A DNA stretch of 64,000 nucleotides from Takifugu bimaculatus. Lineage: Eukaryota; Chordata; Actinopteri; Tetraodontiformes; Tetraodontidae. Positions 1-12,286 of the stretch are shown here, one piece after another. Within the stretch, counting starts at the first letter, position 1, and the number at the start of each line of letters is the position of its first letter. The stretch is taken from positions 11,894,947-11,958,946 of the forward strand of contig CP034990.1 in NCBI GenBank assembly GCA_004026145.2. The letters are read 5' to 3'. A model generated the notes under the pieces. It did no database searches, was not told the DNA's origin, and was given only the letters and a program-made list of their open reading frames with translations. A program made the position numbers and the translations under genes.

Positions 1-1674
1 AAAGTATTTGGCAAAACTTCCTGTTTTTTTCACTTTGATGTGGAAAAACTGCTAACTTAGGTGCTAACATGGGTTAGCTAGGTTAGAGGGGGATAAAGCG
101 GCTGTGTTTCTCCTGACCTTTGCCGCCGTTCCACGCTGCACATTATCCCTGACCGCCGCCCCAGCGCCACTTTCCTCCCAGCCCGTCTGAGCGCCGATGG
201 GCAGCCATTGATTATCGCTTTGCTGCAGCAACAAATGACGCTGCGGAGAGACGCCGCGCGCCTCCTCCATCTCCTCTGCTCCCATCCCGGGTCAGGTCGT
301 GGCGGACTCGCCGGCCTTGCGCGGGAGAATTTACAGCCTGATGCAACCATCCGTTATGTCGCGCAGGCGTGACGTTGGAGCTCCTTCACCTTCTGGAACG
401 AACCGCTTCGCGTTATAAATGTGCTATTAGCATTCATGAAGGTATTTACATGCATTCACAAACCACGCTGACGGTACTTCTATCACAGGCTGTACACAGC
501 AGCAGTAAAGCCGCAGCTTTAGGTTAGAGAGCCAACGCAGGAAATAACCTTAAAGTGTTAAAGTTTCAAATTAATTAGATTTGTTCACGTTAGTAACAGA
601 TATTCCAAGGTCTTCCAGGCATGCCAGGGAGGGATGGCAGACGTGCACAGAACAACCTCCCTGGGGAGGCGTTTAGTATTCTTCTTCTGCGTGTTTACCC
701 TCCTCATCTCCAGGCTGCACACTGTTGGATAGGGAAAATGAAGCAAACATCCCGATTTGGTTCTTTGTTTGTTAAAAAGACAACAACGGGCCAGAGTGGT
801 TGATTTTACTCGTGGCATTAGCTGCGGGCCACCTGATTCTCATTTTCCACTTTAGAAGCGGAGGCTCCAGAGGACCCGGGGTCAAACGCTGCACCGCCCC
901 CTAAGAAAACGCTCGGCACTTAACAATATTAGCGTCCGACACTGTTTAACCCTCAGCTGTGTACACCGCTGCATAATAACAGCCGAGAAAGATGTCGGCT
1001 GTGTCGTCCCGGCGCCTCCGCGGCGGTGGCTGATATCCCGATGCTAATACAGCTTTTACGGCCACATCTATTCCAGTCAGTAACTATCTCATTTGTCCTT
1101 CTGACCAAACAACAATGGCAGCCACGGTCGGGCTGGTCGATAGATGGAGAGCCGGTGAACTATCAGCGTACAGTAAGTATTTCACCGCGTCGTTAGCGAG
1201 TCCCTCATCGACGCAGTCATTATTTTTTGTCACCATTAAAGGCTTATTGCCTCTTTTTTTTTAATTAAGCAAGTTTCTTAATTAGATGTGCAGAATTCCG
1301 GCGTGTCGAGGTAATGAAGTAAAGTTTATTGAGAGAGCGGATGAACAATGTGTTGGCGTGCACGTTCCGGCGTGGGCGCGCACGCGCGCGTGTGTAGGTG
1401 GGTGACGGGTCTCCGTTGTAAAGACTGATGGTGTTATTGTGCTCTGCGTGATGAATGCCTTTTTCAAAGAGAGAGGAAAAGAAAAAAGGAGGAGCTCCGC
1501 CACGAGGCGAACAGTTTCTTCATATTAGTCACCATTGACATCCTATTTTCGGGCAGCTTGATCTCGTTAGCGCTGCGGCGCTGAGACGTTTGGCTGCCAA
1601 GCATTAGCCTCATCTCTGCGAGACATCACACGCCGCCCATGGACGAGGACGTGCCCTGAACAGCAACCAGCCCT

Positions 1675-1700
1675 GCCGCCGCCGCCGCCGCCGCCGCCGC
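1675..1700. repeat. (GCC)n trinucleotide repeat
   Basis: About nine uninterrupted GCC units lie in a GC-rich patch. No supported gene covers the repeat, so there is no evidence that it encodes an alanine or proline run. Confidence 0.9.
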
Positions 1701-4270
1701 TGGAAGGGCAGGAACGTTGTGTTTCAGCGAGGCGCTTCTGTGCGCCTGCATCCTCCAGCAGGCTAATTCGCCCGCGCGCGCATCAATGCATCATAGGCCC
1801 GCCTAATTCCAGTTTAAACCCAAAGAGAAGGGCAAACAAGACGGACACAGAAATCAATCTCGCTCCCGATAACGTGCCGCCGCTGCCAGGATTGACGGGG
1901 ACTCGGCAGAATCTGTCTATCTGCTTGTGATGTCCTCTGAGAACAATCGTCCGTGACGCTCGGTACACGAGGCATGAGGTGGGCTCAGATAAGGCTATTT
2001 AGCCCTCGCCTAGATTGAAGAGCGCCGTACTTGGAGAGAGTGAATGAAGGCAGGACGATCGCTGCAGACGTCTGGGAATGTGGCGCGGAAACGCAGAACG
2101 TGAAAAGTGCTGCGGACGGCACTTTTATTTTAATCTCTTAAAGCCGTTAGAACTCATGTTTAGCGGAGGAGCTCCGGGGGAACCGGCCAGCTCCGCTCCG
2201 CCTCCGTCTGTTGTCGAGAGAGCAGAGTGGCAATCTGTCTGTCGCTGCTGTGCAGACTCCAGATCAGCTCTGCCTCCGAGCGAATATCGATCTGAGGCAC
2301 ATTAGTTCTGCACGGTGGGACTAAACAAGGTGCACCGGCCTCCACCACAATCACACACCGGGCTAAAGACGCCACGCTGGCCTCCGTCCTGAGAGAAATT
2401 TGCCTCCGACCAGATTCATTTCATCTTTTATGGACATGCTTGCCAGTCTGAGCCTCCATGATGAACTGGGGAGGGGGAAATGTCAAGGGAAATGTCCCGA
2501 TCACCAGCACCCCGATGGACAACACCACCGCAGCCTCATATGGCGTTTTGAGGAATCAGTTACACGGTAAACGAGGCGAGGAAAGGTTTTCCTGGCCGTG
2601 CCTGGTGTTACTGCAGCTGTCCGTAGGCTCACAGTGAGGCCGGAGGCCTGGAGCAGGAGCCACTGCAGGGAAAATCAGAGGGATGATGGCGCGCTCCCCG
2701 AGGTGTCTTGGGACAAACCCCCCCAGTCCTTCCCGGCCACTGACAGTCCGCCAAATGTAGACATCCATGGAGCCTCTCAAGAGATTGGCTCGCAAATGTT
2801 GCCATTCCCAGCCCGTGTGCCTCCATCTGATGTGAATTAGGCAGGAGAGGGTTCCAGATGAGAGAGGATGGGGGGGGGGTGTCGGTGAGACAATGATGCG
2901 CTGGAGGAGAGGCAGGCAATCTCTGCCTGTTCTTTGAAGCTTGTCTTATGGCTTTTCTCTGTCAGGTTTCTCTCCAGGGACGCTCGGAGAAGGCATCGGC
3001 GCTCTCCCGGACCCGTGACATTCAGGCTTCCAGAGGCACTGACATGACAGGACACGGAAGCATCCGTGTACACGCGGAAAAACAGAAATTCTTTTTTTTC
3101 AGGTGCGCTGGTAAGATCTATGTCTACAACCCGCCGCAGCATTAATAACCCCCATCCCGAGGCCACCGCTCCAGAATCTTCTTCATGGGATTGAACTGTG
3201 CACTCCTGCATTAAGGGAAAAAAAGATACGATAAAAAAGTGTTTGTTGTGGTTTCTTTAAAGAAATGTTGTGAGTTTTTACTTCCGATACAAGCCTGATG
3301 GTTTTCTTTACACCAAAACCCAGGGATGGATGCAAATTCCCCGAAGTCTCTGCCCAGAGAGATACTTTCCACTTCCTTTCATCCACAACTCCCGCCCTCA
3401 CTTTTCTACATTTCGTGTTTGTCACATCAAGTCATCAGCGCAGTTGCAGAAAAGGGCTCTTACGGCGTGTTTTCCTCCCTCGGCCTCATTCCCGCTCCCC
3501 GCAATCATCGTTTGCCGCCTTTCTGGGGATGATCAGAGGAGCGGAGAGGATCTGGTGAGGGGAGAAGAGGCCGATGCCAAAACGCTGTATTTGATGTCCC
3601 TGGCAGCCGCTCTGTGCTCCCCGCACGTTCCTCTCTGAGGATGAGCCCAGCCAGAAAGGAGACCCTGGCCGGGGTTTGCTCCACGCTCTCCCACTCAAAG
3701 GGAAATTTTCATGAGGGCTTCCTCTGAAGTGGGGGAGGCAGACTGTGAAGAGAAGGATAGGAAATGGAGTTCGTGTTGATTTGCCCGCGCAACCCCCCCC
3801 CTCCCCAAACGTGATGAGACGACGTCAGGGCCAATAAAAAAAACCAAATTGAGGAGGAGCAGCACCTTCAGGGAGCTGCCGAAGGGTGGACGTCCCACTC
3901 CTGGAGCCTGAAAATCAAGTTCTAATCAAGAAACGCGCCAATGTCACCGCCAGATTCCACCGAATTCCACGTTCTTTCACCGCTTTGGCCGCTTTTCACA
4001 AGCTAATTGCGACAAATGCCTGAACTGATGGGATTTCTGCGTCGTTAAAACCCTAAACAACAGCGGCTGGACAAATAAACACATTAATCGATCCCGACGA
4101 ACAGATCCGAGAGTCCAAGGACGCTCTGTCACGTCGGCCTCCTTCCTTTGTTGCAGAGAACCACCTTGGAAAGAAAGAAAGAGTTGACGACGTGATTGAT
4201 CTCTGCGCCGCTGACAGCGTCGTGGGCGGATTGTCACAGTCGCCAGCTTCGGGGACGTGGTGGGGGTCAA

Positions 4271-4457
4271 GGGGGGGGGGGGGCGTCAAAACGTCACAAT
4301 ATCGCAAAAAGTTGTGATGAAAAAGACAAGCGGGCGACTTCTGGGATCGTCCGTCCTACCCTCCCCCATCCAGCACCACCTCCATCGATACGTTTACAGC
4401 GAACGGCCGTCAGCCTCAGCGCCCCGAGCTCCTCCGCAATCCCCCCCCCCCCCCCCC
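4271..4457. repeat. Poly-G (13) and poly-C (17) runs
   Basis: A 13-base G run at 4271-4283 and a 17-base C run at 4441-4457 lie 160 bases apart. The region between and after them is C- and CT-rich. These belong to a recurring class of homopolymer G/C runs in this window. Confidence 0.9.
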
Positions 4458-5206
4458 GCATCCTCCTAAATCCCATCCGCATCATCCTTCAATCTTCATC
4501 CCCCTACTCCTTCGACTTATTGATTTTCTATTTTCCCCTCCCTCCCCCTCTCCTCCTCCTCCGTCCTCCATCTTCTCAAGCGCGTTTCCAGCCGCTCAGC
4601 ACGTCTCTCTGAGGTCTCCCTCTCTCCCTCGGCCCGGTCAGAGTTTCTCCTCTTTGACAAGGTCGGAGCCGCGGCCGCGCTTGGAGCCGCTTAAGCTTCG
4701 TAAATGGAGGCGTAATGTAATAGAAGCGGCCCAGGTAATAGAATCCACGGGTCAGCTGGGCCTGATCTCGTTAGGAGACCGGTCTGGAGAAGCTCCAAAC
4801 GCGTTCTGGGACGCCAGAAAAGCGAAGTGATCGTCACCATCTTCCTGCCTTTATTTCCTGATCCGTACTACACTTTCAGAGCTTTAGCAAGAGTTCGAGG
4901 GGTGAGAGAGGGGATTAATTCCAATAGGTTTTATAACCTTTGCGTGCAGGCCTCATCGGGCTGCTGGGAAGGGACGCTAAAGGCTGGTCCGGTGCGGCAG
5001 AAAAACTTCTCAAGGCTGTTTCAACGCCACCGTCCGTCTCCTCTTCATTGTTCTTTTCTCTCGTTAAAACTGCACGCGTCCCCGGCAACGATGGATCGCC
5101 GCTCCTTCCAGCAGTCCCATCAGTGGTGACCTTCAGCAGGACTCTGATGCAGTGGGGCATCACCCGGCCGCGCCAGCACCAGACAGGAAACCTCTACGGC
5201 AAGGAC

Positions 5207-5235
5207 GCCGCCGCCGCCGCCGCCGCCGCCGCCGC
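5207..5235. repeat. (GCC)n trinucleotide repeat
   Basis: Nearly ten GCC units in a row. On the + strand one frame reads as alanine and another as arginine, but no supported gene spans them, so this is treated as non-coding. Confidence 0.9.
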
Positions 5236-5839
5236 TGCGGATTCATCAAGCAAACAAACGGCTGCTTCCTGGTGCGGCGGCGTGAGAATACATCAAATCT
5301 GGACACAACAGCAGGTCACAACCGCGGGTGTCCTGAATCCATCCGCAGATAATCGGACATTTTAAGTAAAACCCAAGATAAACCTGTAAAAACGCTCCCA
5401 CCTGTTATACTGTTTGTTTTAATTTGATAGATGAAGATTTGGGGGGGGGGTAACCAGGAAAGAACATTCCAAAATGACGCTTTATGGCTTTCTTTTATGT
5501 GTGTTTATTGGCCACATCTGCTGCAGCCGGTGTGGTTTTTTTGGCCGACCTGGATGGATCCACCGGGCCGCGTCGCTCGTCTCGCCGCCTTTATCATCCG
5601 CTTCTTATTTGACAAGTCTAAACTCTCGGGCAGCGTTTGATAAACTTCCCCCGACACCGCCGGTGATTAATGGTGGTTAACGTGAATTGAATTAGGGGTT
5701 AGGAGAGACTGGCGTTGGCAGGAGGGGGCGGTTGGAGGGGAGGGAGGGGGCAGCGCTGGCTTGAAGGTAGCAAGTGTGGTAAATAACTTCTTTAGAGGAA
5801 ATATACAGCGGCCCCTCCCTTGCGCCCTCGCTGCCATGC

Positions 5840-5853
5840 CAAGTAATTACTTG
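5840..5853. promoter_or_regulatory. Perfect 14-bp palindrome with TAATTA core
   Basis: CAAGTAATTACTTG equals its own reverse complement. It contains the homeodomain core TAATTA flanked by CAAGT/ACTTG half-sites that resemble NKX-type words. It sits in a non-repetitive stretch (about 5760-5920) that also contains further TAAT words. The palindrome is read directly; a role as an enhancer or dimer site is inference. Confidence 0.35.
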
Positions 5854-7929
5854 CCCCGGTCTCCTGTAATAATTCCTATTACAAGCAGAACGGAAGAGTC
5901 GGTAACTCAGCACGCAGGACAAGGTGAAGGCAAGGCCACGGAGCGCCGGATCAATATTTCATTTACTCACCCCGCTTCACCATCCCGGGCCTGGATCAAA
6001 TTCACCAACAGTGGAAAAGAGGGGGGGCGAAGGGAGGAGAGAAAGGTGGAATAAGTAAAGAAAAGGAACAAGGTCCATTGAAAAGAACGACACACGGACT
6101 CTAATTTCCTCTGGGTTTTGGGTGCAGGGTGGGGGGGGGGTGCTCTGGAGTTGGTGCTGGTGGAGGTCAGGTGGTTTTGTGTGCGTGTCAGTGTGCAGAG
6201 ATGCTCCGGCAAGGTCGTCAATCAGGCGCGATCGTTGCAGAAAAGACAGAAGGAAGCGGTGTTGTTGACAGAGGAAAGCACACTTTGTTCCTCGTCCTTG
6301 AATTTCCTTTTATTTACTTCTGCTTTTAATGACAAAAGACTGGAAAATTTTAAAGTATTTCAAACCTTGCAGCACTTTTTCTTTTCTGTTTTTCTTTTTT
6401 TTCTCCATCTTTGGAAACAGTAAAGAGGGAGGTTGAACAAAAACATTGTTGGAGCTATAGATTTCTTTCTTCCTCGCCTGAGTCGACTTCAGCCTGTCCC
6501 ATTCATGGCTGCATTGATTATTCCTGCGCGAGGGTTCACTGAACGCATCAGCAGATTATTCTGTCAGATTAACCTGCGATTTAAGGCCAGATCCACTTCT
6601 GACAGGCTGGACGGTCCTCAAAAACCACCTCAGCGGCTTTAGAATGCAGCCAGAACAGAGTATATTTCATTATCATTGTTGAGAAAGTGTCCTTTTTTAA
6701 AATGATCTCTAATATTTAATCTTTAATGGCAAAAAATGTGCCCATATGGAGTTATGTCTTTAATGGAGGAAATGCTGAAAGTGTAGGTGCAGTAAATGTA
6801 GCTTTGATGTGGGGTTGAAGTCATGCCTGACCTTCGTGCCCTGCAGCTTGACCCCGCAGCATGAACCCTCCCCCACCCCCAGCGTGACTGCAGACTGATC
6901 CACTTCCCCACCAAAAACCAAAGCAGTCCGGACCGATCGATGGAGAACGCTCCTGGCTTCATCCCGCCGGCCTCTGGCAATCGTTTGGGTCCTGTCCAGA
7001 CCACAAAGGTCAGACCACCTGAAGAGAGGCGGCAGCAACGCTCATGCATTAAAGCCGGAGGAGAGTTGGAGTCCGGGAGAGGCGATGAAAGTGTAGGAGT
7101 GAATTTAATAAATACCAAATTCCCCTCAGCTCCCCACAGCCATGCTCGGTGTTTAATTGTGCTCTATTGATTTCCCCCCCACCCCGTTCTTTTCTTCTTG
7201 GGGTCGGGCAGCGCTCTCATTTTGGAACAATCAGGTTGGCCAAGGTGGAACTCATGGTCAAATGTCATTTATCCCCCCCCACAACCACCACCACCTTAAC
7301 CCTTTCCCTTCCTCCTCCTGAACTGTTTGTGTTCCATCCTTTCTGCGGCTCCTCGAGCATCAAGGTTGGTGTCACGGGGACTTTGAACACTTTCCAACCC
7401 TTTGGCTCTTTAATGGACGCAGCTCTTCCCCCACAGCCCTAAAAGGCACGCGTGTCCTCGTACCTGTGGAAATGGACGGGGGGGAAGAAACAAGGCGTTT
7501 GCAGCAGGATCTTGGGGCAGGAAAGCGTTTGCACAAACCTAATTTTATGGTAGATTCCATGAACTTGTGATCGAGGTTGGATTTTATTGTATTTGGTTAA
7601 CGCTTGAGCAGCTGCTGACTCTGAATGTCATTTTGTTGGTAAGTTAGCCAACAAAGTTTATATGTAAATAGATTATATTTAAATATCCTAATATGTGCAG
7701 TGGAGACTAAAAAAGAGACTTAGAGCAACATTAACGTTATTAATTACATATCTAACGATAATTGAGCTCCAACACTCCGCGTGTTGATTAGCATAATGTC
7801 TTTGTCCTTTCCTGTCTTCGCCGTCTTTGCTGGTGTTAATCAAAGTGTCGGGAAGTTTGGGAGATGCTTCAAAGGTGACATGTAAAATCCATCATGAAAA
7901 ATAATAAAAGTGGGCTGATCTAAGTCGGC

Positions 7930-8397
7930 GTGTCAGCAGTCGCCACCTTTTTTTCAAATGAGAGCGTGCAGGAAATTCTATGTTCAGAGCTGGCGGGGGC
8001 GCGAGTTAAATGCCAGGAACAAAAGTACAGTGTCGCAATCTCTGGTGTGATGAATCAGGTGGAAAATCACGCGTGTCAACAGTGCCGCCGCGTCGCCTCG
8101 CCTGTGGACGGAGGTGTGTTTTTTCATCTAAAAGGAAAGCAATTTGCGGGGATCCTCCCAGTTAAAAGCTGTCTTGACATTTCCTGCCATTATGAGCACA
8201 ATGTGCTCGATTATAGAATGAACAGCAATGGAGTGCGTGTGAAAATGTCAACTGATTTGCAGCTCGCTGAGGTGAACATGTCGATATGTGGCTACAACCC
8301 GACGGAGCCACGTCTCCTGATGAGAGGACATATTCATGCCATGAGAGAGAAAGTTTTGTTACACTCAACTTTTTACCTACCAGGTCGCTTTGTTTAG
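7930..8397 (+). other. Unassigned open frame of 155 codons, probably not a gene
   Basis: A frame stays open for 468 bases but starts at GTG. Its first ATG-initiated segment is near 8050. The translation is mixed in composition, not low in complexity, and contains several Cys and His residues (for example HACQQC). I recognise no domain, and there is no clear splice acceptor, donor or Kozak context. It may be a chance frame or part of a conserved non-coding element. Confidence 0.12.
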
Positions 8398-8645
8398 CCT
8401 AGCGGCACAACTGCACCAGGCGTGTGATGATGGGTCCCTTATTGCCATGAGAGGAGCTTTATTGACTCATCTTACTCCACCAAGGAATGATGGCACACCT
8501 GTGCCTCCACCAGAGCAACTGGTTGAAGTGGTTGGACCATTTGGTCAGGATGCTTCCTGAGTGGCTCTTTGAGATCTTTTCTACAGAACTGTCCTGGAGG
8601 TCACTTGGTTTTGTGCAAGCTTGCATCATATAGGCTTCCCATTCT

Positions 8646-8661
8646 CCACCAGAGGGCGCTA
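8646..8661 (+). promoter_or_regulatory. CTCF-like motif, forward orientation
   Basis: CCACCAGAGGGCGCTA closely matches the known vertebrate CTCF core (CCACYAGRKGGCGCTA type) on the + strand. It lies 15 kb upstream of the mpped2 start codon. Occupancy cannot be judged from sequence. A reverse-oriented match lies at 61477-61493. Confidence 0.45.
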
Positions 8662-9555
8662 AGCCAGTGATTTGATCATTATATGGTGGTCTCAAGTGCT
8701 TAAATCAAATAACTTTGCAAAAATAAATAAATCTAAAAACAGTTTAATTCATCCACATAAGACAAAATGTCATTACATGTGTGATATTTATCAAAATAAT
8801 GTTGAAATACATGTAGATCAATGTTATTTAACTAGTTACAATAAGCCAGTCACACGCGCACACATTCACACAGGCTCTCTCTCTCGTGCACATCAGCATT
8901 CTTAAAAACAGCTGATGCCTTCATCTCTGCTCTCTTCCCTCATACTAATTCACTAATCATCATTGACAGGTTTCCAATGTGATCTACCTCAGGTCATGCC
9001 TCTTTAATTATCCAAACAGGTCAAAGGTCACAGACACTTATCATGTGACGAGGGTTCAGAGGTCAGCCTCGCAGGTCACAGAGGTCCAGCAGGAGATGCC
9101 ACTGACGAAACCAGACGTGATTAGTGCCGGCCATCGGGGAGCTGATGGCTGGCTGTGGCCAGAGCTGCAAGGCATGATGGGTAAATCTTTTGTAGAAAAT
9201 GAAACTAATGGTTGGAAGGAAATCCTTTTAATAACAACCATGCAACACAATGTTTAAACATTCACCTTACATATTCAGCGAAGGTCTGAATTTAGATCAT
9301 CAAGTCAAATCTGCATATGAATAAATGCAGATTCATGAACATTTTTTACTCTGGAGGAACGGAACAGGTTTATATAATTAGATGAGCTGTGACCATTTAG
9401 CTGCATTGGGTTCCTCAAGCTGTAGCAGCAAAGCAGGAGTGAGATAAGCGGCAGGAGGACAGGTGAAAGCACGGCGGCCAGTCACAGCCCGGCGTCCGTG
9501 GGTGACCTTGCTGAGCCATGCAGCCGATTGGTCGTGTCAGAGCTGTCAGTCATAA

Positions 9556-9620
9556 CAGAGAGGGAGAGAGAGGAGAGAGAGAGAGGGAGAGAGAGAGGGA
9601 GAGAGAGAGGGAGAGATAGG
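9556..9620. repeat. (GA)n purine tract
   Basis: A GAGAGG-type purine-only run, followed by a wider GA-rich zone to about 9825. On the minus strand it reads as serine/leucine/proline low-complexity frames, which are not genes. Confidence 0.85.
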
Positions 9621-10033
9621 AAGCGGGTGCTATTTGAGAGAGAGATGGGCCACCGATGAGAGGGCACTCGAGAGCGCTATTTTAGAAGAGAGGAGAGCGA
9701 GAGAGGTTTGGGGAGAGTGAGCCCTGCTTGAATTTTGGGAGCGGAGAGACGGCGACGTGAGAGAGTTGTTTCGAGAGAGAGGGAGAGCAGAGCCGCGATT
9801 GGAGAGCAGAGAGGGAGAGAGATCCAAACAATTGGAAATGTAAGCAGAGGATTATTAGTGTGTGTTTCTTTACTCTGAAAGCGATCAGTGAGATTAATCA
9901 GCATAATGAGCTGCAAACTGAAGATGGAATCCATCCTCCCCAGAGAGGTGACGCTGCTGTACGAAGGTCAAAACCTACACAGAACTGCAATATCAAACAT
10001 GCCTGCAGGTCAAATACCATCAACTCTGAGTGT

Positions 10034-10058
10034 CTGTGTGTGTGTGTGTGTGTGTGTG
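10034..10058. repeat. (TG)n microsatellite
   Basis: About 12 TG units followed by a short GA run. Confidence 0.9.
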
Positions 10059-10425
10059 AGCGAGAGAGAGTTATGTTTTCAGCTGGGCTGAAATAGCAAA
10101 ACTCAGAGAATAGTGGAAGAAGAAAAGCAGGCGACAGTGTCACCGGTACAAAACGGGAGAACCGGAGCGAATGAAGTGCTGGGCGATCTTTTCATGTTTG
10201 CCGAGATCACGTTGAAGCTTCCAGACTTCGTTCGATTAAACTCGGTCACCTGATTGAAACAAATGAGGGTCCAGCTTCTATTGACGCGCTGATATTTGTC
10301 TTTCACTTTGGACACGTCATAGGAAGAAAAATCACAGGTGTGAATAATCAATGCTGATAAGGGATGAATTCCCTTTAGTGGTTCCGGGGCCGGAGTCGTC
10401 TTTCCTCCGGATGCAGAAGCACACA

Positions 10426-10468
10426 GCATCCAACATGAAGCATCCAACCACCAGAAGCATCCAACATG
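10426..10468. repeat. Short imperfect tandem repeat (GAAGCATCCAAC type)
   Basis: Three related copies of a 12-base word with CATCCAAC cores lie close together, with a CACCA insertion between the second and third. No other signal was seen. Confidence 0.6.
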
Positions 10469-11515
10469 GACCCAAAGTGGATTCAAAGCTTAAAAAGAAC
10501 TCTGACCGCAGGAGGAGATGCTGAAACTCTGCAACCTGTTAGCGTGGACGAAAATCACGAGTTTGAAACTTTTCCCAAATATAAAATTTGTTGTCACGCA
10601 CGGCGAGCCGGGAGGCCGTTCTTCCGAGGTTCAGCGGCTCCGGCAGCGGCTCTGTCTCTGCCCCGCAGTGCGCTGACATTTCATTAACTGCAACTCAAGA
10701 CTCGGGCAACTTTTCCTCCGGCCGATAGTGTGACGACCTGGTGACATTTTCTGCATCGTCGTCCTGGAGATGCCAGCTCGGCTGAGTCTCGTGGGCGAAG
10801 CCAGACATGAGCGCACATAAAAAATGTGTCAGTGTTTTATTTTGGAGAGTCTTTCTTCTTTTTGGAGACTCTTTTGATGACAAAAGTGGCATAAACATCA
10901 CAATTAAAACCTCTCGGAAGCTGCGTTATCAGCTAGGTAAGATGGCTTCACCTAATTAATTCCAGGTGTGTTTTTCTGTCACCCACACACACATTATTAC
11001 CTGTTTCCTCTGAGGTCAGAGGTCAGAGGAGCCCGAGTGACTATACGATAACCCACTGCAGCGCTGCTGATGTCATCTGACCTTCTGACCTGGCCGCTGT
11101 TTTAAAACTCTAATTAGCAGTTGACCTCTTCTCCTCCCACGTCGACCTTTACACCCAGCGTGACCCCCTCCCTCCGCCTTCAGCGCCGCGGTCACATGAC
11201 TGTTGACATCGGCACTTGTCTGTCTGGTGGTTCTGACTGTCCCTGACGGACGGGTCGCTCGGCTCCAGCAGCCACGTCGGCTGGCCACACGTTCACCAGG
11301 ATGCAGTGCTCTGCCTTTGTTTTCCCACAGAACCAAACGTGAATGAAAAGAAGCAAATAAATGAGAGGAAAACAAGTGTTATGGTTGAAGTTGCACTATT
11401 ATTACGTTTTTAATCTCCATTTCAAGAATTGGTTATTTGATGTCTCTAACTAATAAATTAAATATGATAAACGCAGGGTATAGTAGGAAGATAAATGAAT
11501 GTACAGCTGAACGCA

Positions 11516-11516
<1 letters not shown>

Positions 11517-11596
<80 letters not shown>
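11517..11596. repeat. (CA)40 microsatellite
   Basis: Eighty bases of uninterrupted CA dinucleotide, the longest pure dinucleotide array in the window. Confidence 0.97.
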
Positions 11597-11599
<3 letters not shown>

Positions 11600-12105
11600 C
11601 CAAACGAGGTATAACAAAAGCCAGTCTGTCTCTTTATCCTCCATGAGTCGTGTTCACATGTAAGACGATCGTTTGGTATTTACAGGGCAGAGATGGACGG
11701 ATAGGGCGTCCGTCTGCACCCTGGTGGGGATAAGATCAGACTGGGGGGGTCTGTGGATCAGAACAACTCATGGAGGGAGTCTTTAGGAGCTGCCGAGGAA
11801 GATGAGACACTTTTGCTTTGCTTTTACAGGTGCAACTGTCCTCATCATTTTTATGTTTCCCTCTTTGTTTCGAGCACATCAATGTGATCTTCTCCTTCAG
11901 GGAGTCGGACAGGAAGTAAAAAGTCAGATGCTGCTTCTGGCTCAGTGTTACTGTGGCGCTCTGGAGCCACAACGAAAACCTGACATCTCAGAAAGGGTCT
12001 GAACACTCTGCTGTTTAACTCTTTATTCCTTCTCTTAATTGACAAGAGAAAACGAAAATGAATGAGTAACGGCAAATTGGACAGTCAATCTGACATGAAT
12101 CCACA

Positions 12106-12108
<3 letters not shown>

Positions 12109-12168
<60 letters not shown>
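12109..12168. repeat. (AC)30 microsatellite
   Basis: Sixty bases of uninterrupted AC. A TG-rich run follows at 12243-12286, so the two arrays are inverted relative to each other and could pair in single-stranded form. Confidence 0.97.
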
Positions 12169-12172
<4 letters not shown>

Positions 12173-12242
12173 AAGGACGCAGCTCGCATCCTTGGATGTA
12201 CATAGTGACCTGAAGTCTGAATAGTGCAGGAGCTTCAAAGCT

Positions 12243-12286
12243 TGTGTGTGCATGTGTGCATGTGTGTGTGTGTGTGTGTGTGTGTG
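12243..12286. repeat. (TG)n microsatellite, interrupted
   Basis: TG repeats interrupted by two CA dinucleotides, in opposite orientation to the AC array about 75 bases upstream. Confidence 0.9.
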
